A stretch of 64,000 bases of DNA from Antedon mediterranea (lineage: Eukaryota > Echinodermata > Crinoidea > Comatulida > Antedonidae), in the NCBI RefSeq assembly GCF_964355755.1, contig NC_092678.1, positions 24,036,365-24,100,364 of the forward strand, in the 5' to 3' direction. The notes beneath the pieces are model-generated. The model was not told where the DNA came from and did not search any database. It saw nothing but the letters and a program-made list of their open reading frames with translations. The position numbers and the translations under genes were made by a program. The first letter of the stretch is position 1. Every line of letters begins with the position of its first letter. Below are positions 12,046 to 21,873 of the stretch, one piece after another.

Positions 12046-13955
12046 AATTATAATACAGGACAGTTTCCACAGCAATGGGCAACCAGCCTTATTGTCCCAA
12101 TATTTAAAAAAGGTGACAAAGAACAACCAGAGAATTATAGAGGAATATCACTTATTCCCGTTTTTGCTAAAATTTTCCTACATATTATCAATAAAAGATT
12201 ACAATTTTGGGCAGAAGATAATAACATTCTACATCAGGAACAAGCCGGTTTTAGAAAGGGGTTCAGAACATCGGATAATGTATTATTCTTAACACAATCA
12301 TTAATAAATACCTAGGAAAAAAACGTGGGAAAGTATATGTTGCTTTCATTGATTTTAAACGAGCCTTTGACTCCGTAGGACATCAATATCTTCACATAAA
12401 ACCAAAAAATTCAGGAGTAAAAGGAAAAATGTTAAACGTTATTAATTCAATGTACAATAAGTTATCAGCACATGTTAAGGTCGACGGCAACATTAGTAAT
12501 TCTTTCAAATGTCTAATAGGTATACAACAGGGTTCGCCACTCTCGTCCTTTTTATTTAATGTTTTTATTAATGATTTGAGTGAAACATTAAATGAGGAAG
12601 GCGACGAGCATAGAATCCAAATAGGAAATCTAAAAATTAATCATTTACTCTATGCAGATGACCTTATGTTATTTGGTGATACCGTTTATGGTCTACAATA
12701 TTATTTAAACAAGTTATCTACCTATTGTACAAGATGGAATGTAACTGTCAATATTAACAAGAGTAATATTATGGTGTTTAAGAATGGTGGTAATCTTAAC
12801 AAATTTGAAAAATGGAATTACAATGGAAATACAGTTGACATTGTCAAATCCTTTAAATATTTAGGAGTTGTTTTCAACTCAAATGGTAATTGGAATAAAG
12901 CCAAAGAATACAATTGTCAACAAGCTAATAAGGCTTTGTTCACATTAAAAGGATTGACCCATAGACGTTTTGGTAACCTCCAAGTTAATATATGGAACCA
13001 TATATTTGATGTTAAGATTATGCCAATCTTCCTTTATGGTAGCGAAATATGGGGTTTAAATGATATATCAGTATTAGAGAAAGTTCATCTAAGATTCTGT
13101 AAATACATTCTAGGAATAGGTAATTCTGCACCAAGTGTTGCAGTGAGAGGAGAATGTGGAAGATTCACTATCCAAATTCAAATTATCATTAATATAATTC
13201 GTTATTGGCTTAGAGTAAACCAAATGGATAATGACAAATTTATTAAACAATGTTATGATTTTCAATATAGAAAAGCTCAAAGAAATGAGCAATGTTGGGC
13301 CAATGACGTAAAACAAATACTATGCATAAATGGATTTGGTAACATATGGTACTCACAACAGGTTAATAATATATATACTTTTATTTCAAATTTTAAACAC
13401 AGGCTTACAGACATTGAACGACAGAAATTCTACGAAGATACTAGGCTACACTCTAAGCTCCAATATTACAAGCACGTTAAATATAAGTTTGGAATTGAAG
13501 AATATCTAACAAAAGTAACAAATTACAAACATAGACAAATTATGACTAAGATACGACTAGGAATTTTAGAATTAGAAATTGAAAAATGAAGATGGAATTG
13601 TATAAATAGAAATGAAAGATTATGCAAATTATGTGCTTTACAATCAATTGAAGATGAATATCATTTCACTTTAGTTTGTCCATTTTATTCAGATATTAGA
13701 ACTAAATATATGTTTTCTTTTTATACAAACAACCCAACTAAATCAAAATATATTTATCTTATGTCTGCCACAAATACTGATCTTATTGTTAAACTTGGAA
13801 AATATTTATTTTTTTCATTTAAACGTAGAACAGAATTTTTAAACGCACTCAACTGATATTTATTTAATATTGTATTACATTGTATATTATTTGGGCCAAT
13901 GGCCATATATAATAAATGTTTCTTGGATCTCTTGGATCTCCAAGAAAGATAGATA
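12046..13955 (+). mobile_element. 5'-truncated LINE (non-LTR retrotransposon) with reverse transcriptase
   Basis: The sequence starts inside a reverse transcriptase and has no endonuclease. RT motifs in order: NYRGISLIPVFAKIF, QEQAGFRKGFRTSDN, VAFIDFKRAFDSV, GIQQGSPLSSFLFNVFINDL and the catalytic YADD (about 12651-12662). A C-terminal CKLC...EDEYHF...CPFY finger-like region follows. The frame is broken near 12315 (stop or shift before KRGKVY) and by a TGA at 13587-13589, after which the same frame continues to about 13856. The 3' end is a GATAGATA tail. Flanking GTTAAT repeats at 12040-12045 and 13956-13961 are a target duplication, and the uninterrupted site is seen at about 2541 in the left laccase copy. 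Clade not assigned; dead copy. Confidence 0.88.
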
Positions 13956-14159
13956 GTTAATGTTCGATGACAAGAGATGAATAAACAAAAAATAAGATTA
14001 TGGGAGTGGAGAGGCGCGGCATGCGGAGAGGATGACGGCATTGCGTCAACGTCATTGGCCAATAGAAACCACAATAGGCCTAAAATAGGCCTAACGGAAA
14101 TTTTCCATTCATGAATGCATTTGATTCAAAAGTGTAGTTGTCGTTGGAAAGGAAACACT

Positions 14160-17100
14160 ATGAATCTATTGGTCTTAATCGTTGTCAGTTTGCAAGTGTG
14201 CGTACCAGGTAAGAGATTAATCTATAAGTTGATTTAAAATATCAATCAATCCCTGATTCACAGTCTGTACTGATACTTTAGAAAGTAAAATGTGATGATG
14301 AAAATATTGCGGAAAAAAGGTATAATAATATTCATGGGATCACATTTTTAAAGCTTTCAGAATTGCGCGGAAAACGCCTAGACAAATCGATTCGTTTTCT
14401 ATAATTATAATAAACTTTCGATATATAGGTGGCCAATGCAATGTTTTTATGGACAATTTTCAATGATTCGGAACACGACAGAGTTTAGGGCTGGCTACGT
14501 CTTACTCAATGTTACTGTACACAAGTATAAGTCTATTATCTTGTTACGGGAAAATTAATACACTGATGCAAATTTATCCCACTTTTGCCTTAAGCGTGGT
14601 TCCCACTAGCGACGCAACACAAGGACGTAACGCAACGCAAGTGAATTGACCAATCACAAGCGAATAAGCCAACTGTCTATAACTTCGCTTGTCATTGGTT
14701 AAAACGCTTGCGTTGCGTTTACGTCCTTGCGTTGCGTCGCTAGTGGGAACCACGCTTTAGTTAGGAAAAGTTAAAAATAATTCGCAACAAAAGAGAGACG
14801 ACTCAGACAATAATTATTAAAGCTCGGTTTCCAATAGAGACGCAGAGCGCAAGGACTTAAGTACAACGGAAGCACTTTGACCAATCACAAGCGATGTGGA
14901 TTATTGGAACTGTCGCTTGTCATTAGTCAAACTCGCTTGTGCGTTGCGCGTTGTTACGGCCTTGCGTTGCGTCTCTAGTGGGAACAAGGCATAAAATGAA
15001 GCATGATTTCTTATAAAAAGGAATGTACTATTTAGTGAGCATGTGAAATGTCACATAATAAATCTATATACTTAATCTTCTATACATGTATTGAGTTATA
15101 AATAGCCTATTATAGAGCAAGCAGCAAACTTTGAACATTTTGTTTTCTATTCAATAATTTCTGAGAATACAGGGACCATTGTGTCATGCAGTTTATTGTT
15201 GTTGGAATTTGGAGGAATTTGGTAATTATCTTACGGCGAATTATATTTTTTCATGCCAAGTTGTTTTCTATTGTGGGTATTGTAAAAATCTCTTCACCCT
15301 CCACATACTTTTAACAATATTACCAAAACTATTTTTTAAAAGATATTGATATTAATGGAATGTAGTAATATTATTCACACTATTTATTCCAGCGAAATTA
15401 AAGAATTCAAGGTTTATCACTAATTCTACCTGAATACTATAGTACAATGTCTTACATACCAGTGCAACAAAGGCCTACTATTCTGAGTATTCGCATTCAT
15501 CACCGATTTACCACGAATCGAAAGCGTTAGCTTATACGCATGCGTAGAGAGGGATTTGGAAAAACATGGATCGCATGCGTATAAGCGGGCGGTTTTCGCG
15601 CGAACAAATTCGCCTAGTGGAAAATTACTGAATTTGAATAAAAACATTATTACGACGGGTGATGGAGAACACTAACATATAATATAGTGTGCTACTAAAA
15701 GTAGTTCATAATTTCATTTTAGCTTATAAAATAAAAAATATAAAGAAAGACTAATTCGAAATCAACACCAATACTTTATACTTAAATCCAAAAGTTTCTA
15801 ATGTAGCCGCCTGTGTTGGGTTGGTGTACCGTGAGAATAAGAATAATAATTTGGCGCGCATTTAAACACCTGCTATCCAAAAAAGTTCCTTTTCACACCA
15901 TTCTCCCAATTCACACATTTTCACCAAACACCTTTTTAGAAAAAAATAATTGGTAACTTTAGTGGCATGCTCGTCACAAATGGACAGATAGGCAAGTGTA
16001 GGCATTCGGTACCAAAATGCCAATTTTAAAATCAACGTTAATTGTAGTTGTTGTAAAATCTATGAATATTTGCGTCAAGCGGAAAATCCGTATTGGCCGG
16101 AGCGAAAGAGGAAGAGCAACTTCCTTTATTGCAGTATGCCAACTTATTAACACTATTGTGTATAACTCTATAATTACGCGGAATCTTTTGATCACGTTTA
16201 AATATAGTCCACCTTTTTTCCGTGTTCTAATAATAATTATTCCCGGACCATATTTAATTTAATTCGATTCGATTTTAATATTTATTTAATTTAATTCGAT
16301 TGTACAGCACAGAATTGGTAACGAAAACAACCAAACAAAGAGTTCGCATCCGGCACATAATGATCACGATTGGTCTAGTGGTATAAATAAGATATATAAT
16401 AATACAGAGTACTGTATTTATATTATTTATGCTTGATCAAACAATGGAATGAAGCTGTAACGGATTATGTGTTAGACTATTCAAACATTGTCACGTTCAC
16501 TCTTTTATATTACAATACCTACCTGTGGGCATAAAAGAACTGTTTGTATTAGCATAGGCCTACTGATTTTTACTCGGGGTACCCGAGTCTAGTACTTACT
16601 CATTTTCTCCTCCACCATCTGGACACTATTGAGTAAAAAGTGCGATTTTTAAAGTACTACTCCTCCCTTATTAGTTGTAGTATTGAGCTGGGATTTGGCA
16701 TGAACATACTACAGGGACATGTCCTCAAAGCTATGGAGCCGGATTTTTAATTTTTTGTTAATTAATTTGTTTAATTAAGAATCCACAATGTGTGACACAC
16801 ACCACAGCGTTATGTAGTTATATGGTTATATGCGGCTTCTTGGCGTAGTGGTTATCACGTTTGCTCAATACGCAGAAGGTACCTGGTTCAAGCCCGGGCT
16901 AAACCTTTTTTTTTAAACTTTATGGTGAAAAGTACTGTATACGCAATATGATAATTATACACAGTATATCTTATTATTATTTTTTTAAATACTTATTTTG
17001 TGTAATCGGTAATTATCACTTTTACACATGTTTATTTTGCTTTGTGCTTATTACCATTTATTTGTAATTTAAATGGATTAAAAAACTTTCTGTAACCCAC

Positions 17101-20100
17101 AATTTCAATGTAAGAGGTTTCGTAGTGTAGTGGTTGTCAAGTCTGCTTAACACGCAGAAGGTCCCGGTTCGAGCCCTGGCTTCTTTCGCTGTACCCCGAG
17201 TATTGCACATTCGTGCTTGTTAAATTAGTTTTTCTTTGAAAGATCTTTGTTTCCTTTAAAAAAAATTGTGTTTACTATTATTATTTTCACAGGATGTAGT
17301 GGCCACTTAGAATTGTGTGTGTTTTAGGAAACTTTTAAATATTATACATCATGTGCTTTTAACATTTTGCATCTAGTATTACGAATCTGATGAAAGTTCC
17401 GGTAATAACCACGAATATCGTTCCATTGTCTTTTTTTAGCGCTAAATGCAGAAGTGATATACGAAGGTGAAGACTGTAAGCGTGCATGCACTGGTGGTGA
17501 GAAAACCACCTGTAAATTCACATTTAAGGTAGAATGGTTCACCTCTATGTCAAAAGAATGTGGTGACTGTCCCACAAACATCACTCACTGCAAACAGAAA
17601 GACTGTATTCCATTAGATGGTGATCCGAGAGCAGTGATGGTTGTCAACCGGCAAATACCCGGTCCGTCAATTCAAGTATGTATTTTTTCATAAAACGGCA
17701 ACAGACATACTTCATCTACATACAAAGATGATGTTAAGATGATGTTAAGAGATTCACAACGTGAATGAGGAAAATACATAAAATAACAAAAGAAACAAAA
17801 ACACCAATTTCTGTTTCAAAGAAAGATATTTCTTATGATGATGATGATGATGATGATGATTATGAAATATAGTTTGTATGAAGAATGTAAGTAAATTTAT
17901 CCAAAAAAATCATGCTGATTAATGATTATGATTCATTTTCTTAAAGGCTTGTGAAAATGATACTATTGAAGTCAAAGTTGTCAATCAACTAGATAACTCA
18001 GAAGGACTGTCCATTCATTGGCATGGTCTCCACGCAAAGGGCACTCCATACATGGATGGAATCTCCATGTTAACACAGTGTCCAATTCCCTCGCAAGCTT
18101 CATTCTTGTATTCCTTCAAGGCTTTTCCAGCAGGTACCCATTGGTGGCACAGTCACTCAGGGATGCAGAGAGCAGACGGGTTATTTGGCTCTCTTATCGT
18201 AAGAAAACCAAAATCTGAAGAGTTTTACGAGTACGACCACGGACACGAACACGTATTACTAGTTAACGACTGGTTTCATGAATTGACAATTGCAAAGTTT
18301 ACAGGAAACCAGTATGGAAAAGGTAGTAATAAAGCCGATACTATTCTCATCAACGGGAAAGGGAATATTACCTATCAAGAAAATGGATTGGATAGTACAA
18401 CAAGAGAGATATTCACCGTTGAATATGGCAAGATATACAGATTTCGAACCATCAGCGGTGCAATTACTGATTGTGGTCTAAAAGTATCTGTAGATGATCA
18501 CAAGATATCTATGATAGCATCGGACGGAGCAGCAATTGATGCCCAAGAAACGGATTCATTTATCATCTACGCAGGGGAGCGTTTTGATTTCTTGTTAAAT
18601 GCTACAAAAGACAGGAAGAATTATTGGTTAAGAGTTCAAGGTGTCGAATCAGGATGTACGGGAAAGTCCCAACTTGCAATAATACAGTATGTTGGCCAAG
18701 ACGTAATTAGCGCAAACCAACTCCCTAACACAAATCAAACAACTGATGGTACTACTGTGAACACGCTTGAAAATAATATTGAAAAGAAAGATATAAGCAT
18801 TAGAAATTTGACGTCACGAGGTAAGATGTGGTTGCCAATATATGTAAAAAAAATCTCTTTCAAGACATCAATTATGGAAATGAAAATTTTTTTAAATACT
18901 ACAAATATTAAAATACTTCATTTATGTAAGAACGTATTTGTCCAGAATAGTAAATTGTTTCTATTGGATTCTTTTTTTTTTTACAGAAGATGATGACATG
19001 GCCTTTTCAGAGGAAGCAGATGAACAATATTACATCGGCATGGATTTTGGCAAAATAATGGGGACACCGCCACAACTTGACAGTATTAGCTTTAGCTTAC
19101 CTCCCTCGCCGCCGCTCAGTCAGTATGAAGATATACCAGAAGGAACATTCTGTGATGAAGAAACAAGCAAGAACTGCTCAACTCAATTATGCCGATGTAC
19201 ACGAACTATTCATGTAGGACTCAATAATGTAAGTACTTTAACAGTCGATTCTACTACTGTATATTGTCAGGAGACGCTATACAATATCCCATGGGATGAA
19301 TGTTGCTATCACAAGACACAATACTGAGGGATGTTTATTGTCGCTAGACATATGGTACTGTACATGCATAAGATAGTGCAGTACCAGGTACAAGAGCGGG
19401 ATTAGGCTCCTGTTTTAAATCCAATTCGTTTCATATTTCATAGTTGTTATAGGCCTCTTTTTGTATTAATTAATTTTTTAGGAAGAGGGAGAGTACTTAA
19501 TTTGGCTCATTTGTAGCTTTTGACCGATTTCTTGTTCAACGTTACAGGTTGTTGAGTTTGTAGTGGTTAACGAAGGGCAACAGTTTAGTACTAGTCATCC
19601 AATGCATTTGCATGGTCATTTCTTCCGAGTGATTGGCTTTGAGAAAATAGGAGAAGAAACCAGTGTTGAGCAGATCAAAGAAATGGATAAACAAGGTAAC
19701 AATACATACAAACAATCAACCTTTCCTAAGATCTAAAGGTTACTGAATGCCCTCGTTACAGCTGTGCTTCCTAGATTTTACCAGGAAACATTCCCGTCAT
19801 TGAACCGTTCCATAATATCATTGCATTTTGTTTGTTCTTCACGTATCACATGACCGTTCCACATAGTAAGACTTTTGCTCGTATACATAAAATCCGCGTA
19901 ACAATCTTTCATTTTTTTTTCTAAAGGACTTTTACCACGTGAGGCTCACTTATCCCTGAAGAAAGACACTGTAATTGTTCCTGATGGCGGGTACGTGATT
20001 CTCCGTTTCCATGCCAACAACCCTGGATGGTGGTTCTTTCATTGTCATTTGGAATTCCATGTTGAGGTAAACTTATTTAATTGAAATTTGTTTTATTTTA

Positions 20101-20467
20101 AATTATAGAAAAAAATGCAATCGATTTAACAACTCTCTATATATTGCGCGACTCATGAAAAGATGAGATCTAAGACGGACAGGGCCGAATACTACAATAT
20201 TATGAAGTTCTGTAATATGAAATGTGTTTTTATTTGTAGCTGGGCATGGCACTGATAGTACGAGTTGGTGAACAATCGGATCTTCCTCCTGTGCCGAACG
20301 ACTTTTATAAATGTGGTAACTTTCTAAACAGTCAAAGACAGGACGATTCAGAAGACGACTCGGATTGCAACGACAATATTGTCGCAATCGCAGTTTTGAG
20401 TGTTTGTTTAGGTGTTTCAGTTTTTGTTATTATTATTATTTGTTTGTTCTGGAAACTTAATAGATAA
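14160..20467 (+). CDS. Laccase-type multicopper oxidase, copy 2 (transmembrane C-terminus)
   Basis: Seven exons match copy 1 one for one: 14160-14208, 17440-17675, 17947-18820, 18987-19228, 19548-19695, 19927-20066 and 20240-20467, giving 638 residues. The signal peptide reads [14 protein letters not shown]. The four copper motifs ([30 protein letters not shown]) are intact. Relative to copy 1 there is one extra codon in exon 2 (TGGEK), two in exon 3 (HGHEH) and one fewer in exon 4. The C-terminus after CGNFLN is quite different: an acidic stretch ([12 protein letters not shown]), a hydrophobic membrane span of about 22 residues and a short basic end (WKLNR), as in a type I membrane protein. 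The two copies therefore probably place the same oxidase on the surface by different anchors. Introns 3 to 6 are almost the same as in copy 1, which argues for recent exchange. Confidence 0.93.
14590..14760. mobile_element. Family-2 MITE, copy d
   Basis: Laccase 2 intron 1 counterpart of the element at 3179. Ends TAAGCGTGGTTCCCACTAGC and GCTAGTGGGAACCACGCTTTA form an excellent inverted repeat. Confidence 0.7.
14820..14992. mobile_element. Family-2 MITE, copy e
   Basis: Counterpart of the element at 3418, with ends AGCTCGGTTTCCAATAGAGA and GTCTCTAGTGGGAAC. The interior contains GACCAATCACAAGCG and its inverse. Confidence 0.65.
14993..16570 (+). other. Laccase 2 intron 1, left part
   Basis: AT-rich intron with patches of homology to laccase 1 intron 1 (for example the CAGGGACCA(C/T)TGTGTCATGCA stretch near 15171 and 3940). 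No gene is evident. Confidence 0.5.
16834..16906 (+). repeat. tRNA-Val-like sequence (degenerate), head 1
   Basis: Contains an A-box-like GGCGTAGTGGTTATCACG and a B-box-like GGTTCAAGCCC with a CCTGG/CCCGG arm. The anticodon loop has C rather than T before the anticodon, and the acceptor ends do not pair well. Best taken as a tRNA-derived repeat or pseudogene rather than a working tRNA. Confidence 0.55.
17116..17188 (+). repeat. tRNA-Val(AAC)-like sequence (degenerate), head 2
   Basis: Shows CGTAGTGTAGTGGTTGTCA (A box) and a perfect five-pair anticodon stem TCTGC/GCAGA around the loop TTAACAC, which gives anticodon AAC. The B box is GGTTCGAGCCC. The T stem has one mismatch and the 3' acceptor strand (CTTCTTT) does not pair with GGTTTCG. 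Probably a tRNA-derived element. Confidence 0.55.
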
Positions 20468-20601
20468 GCTAAGAAAAATATTTATCATACAATATTTTCC
20501 AATCTTATTATAGTGTTTGATATGGTTTCCATAGTTTTCTAAATTATCATGTAGTACAATTTTTTACTCTACAGGATTCGCTAAATTTAATATTGTGCTT
20601 G

Positions 20602-20798
20602 CTAACGTTTGGTTTCCACTAACGACGCAACGTAACATACGCAACGTAAGAAAATGCCCTTCCGATAATTGTGTTTGCCCCCACCTGCGTCAAATCAAAC
20701 CTGCGATGTTTGCAGCACTCTTGCGTCGTCGGTTCCGCAATACATCACTTTGCGTCAATACGTGGCTGCGTTGCGTTGCTAGTGGAAACCACGCTTAA
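20602..20798. mobile_element. Family-2 MITE, copy f
   Basis: Lies about 135 bases after the laccase 2 stop, so possibly in its 3' UTR. Ends TTTGGTTTCCACTAACGACG and GCGTTGCTAGTGGAAACCACG form an inverted repeat. Confidence 0.6.
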
Positions 20799-21286
20799 CT
20801 TGGTGGTGGTTGATATGGTAAATAGGTTTTTACTTTTTGTTTGTTAACATTTTTAAATATATATTCAAGTTGTAATTTTTTATTCTTCAGCAAGCTATTG
20901 CTGAATTACCAATTATTTAAAATCTGTAAACTTTGGGTGAAGATGATTTCTATGTCCTTAAAGACATCCAATTACTTTTTGTTTACCAAATAATACAACC
21001 TTTGTTATATTTAAGTTAGTACTTAACTAATATAATCTGTTTTAGTTTAGTTTAACTTTATATTAAAGATGTTAATTTTAGTATTTTCATACTCAGAAAT
21101 AAAAATTTATAAATGATGTTTATCTCTTGCTATGCAAACTGTTGTTTTGAAACACTGACAGTCACATTTATTATTATTTCTGTGACGCAGCACTTACTCA
21201 ATTGCTTTCCACTTAAATTAAAATAATAAGTAAGTCCTGAACGCTTTCTTTGTCGAATCTCCACTTTAACATCATAACGTTTCAAA

Positions 21287-21748
21287 TACTTCACCTAGCA
21301 ACTCTACTGTACTGCCAACAAGTTTAGTTAAAGTGAGTGCAGCGATGTCCACTTGACCAAATCAACATTAAAGTTTCTGATACTTCACCTACCAACTCTA
21401 CTGTACTTCCAACAAGTTTAGTTAAAGTGAGTGCAGCGATGTCCACTTGACCACATCAACATCAAAGTTTCTGATACTTCACCAACAACTCTACTGTACT
21501 GCCAACAAGTTAGTTAAAGTGAGTGCAGCGATGTCCACTTGACCAAATCAACATTAAAGTTTCTGATACTTCACTTAGCAACTCGACTGTACTGCCAACA
21601 AGTTTAGTTAAAGTGAGTGCAGCGATGTCCACTTGACCAAATCAACATTAAAGTTTCTGATACTTCACTTAGCAACTCGACTGTACTTCCAACAAGTTTA
21701 GTTAAAGTGAGTGCAGCGATGTCCACTTGACCACATCAACATCAAAGT
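21287..21748. repeat. Tandem repeat, unit about 94 bp, nearly five copies
   Basis: Repeats of a unit starting TACTTCACCTAGCAACTC and containing GTGAGTGCAGCGATGTCCAC. Copies differ by few substitutions and one short deletion. The array lies between the convergent 3' ends of laccase 2 and the POLR1G-like gene. Confidence 0.9.
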
Positions 21749-21873
21749 TTTGTGGACAGTTCAGTTCTATTTCTGTCGATATGTGTTATGCAGATTAATT
21801 CCCCTTATCATTGAACATAACTGGTGCATAAAAAAAACTAAAAGTGAGTAAGTTCTTTGTAATACCTTAATTT

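Larger units (their letters stand above)
16571..17202. mobile_element. Composite inverted-repeat element with two tRNA-Val-like heads
   Basis: Begins TACTCGGGGTAC and ends GTACCCCGAGTA, an exact 12-base inverted repeat. The matching place in laccase 1 intron 1 (near 7450) lacks it, so it is an insertion of about 630 bases. Inside are two tRNA-Val-like sequences in the same orientation about 280 bases apart. No clear target duplication and no open frame. Confidence 0.6.

Noticed and set aside
12092-12292. Separate small gene before the LINE frame
   Set aside because: It is an out-of-frame reading of the reverse transcriptase; the true frame here reads NYRGISLIPVFAKIF.
17116-17188. Functional tRNA-Val(AAC)
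   Set aside because: The anticodon arm is perfect, but the acceptor stem does not pair and the T stem has a mismatch; it lies in a repeat element.
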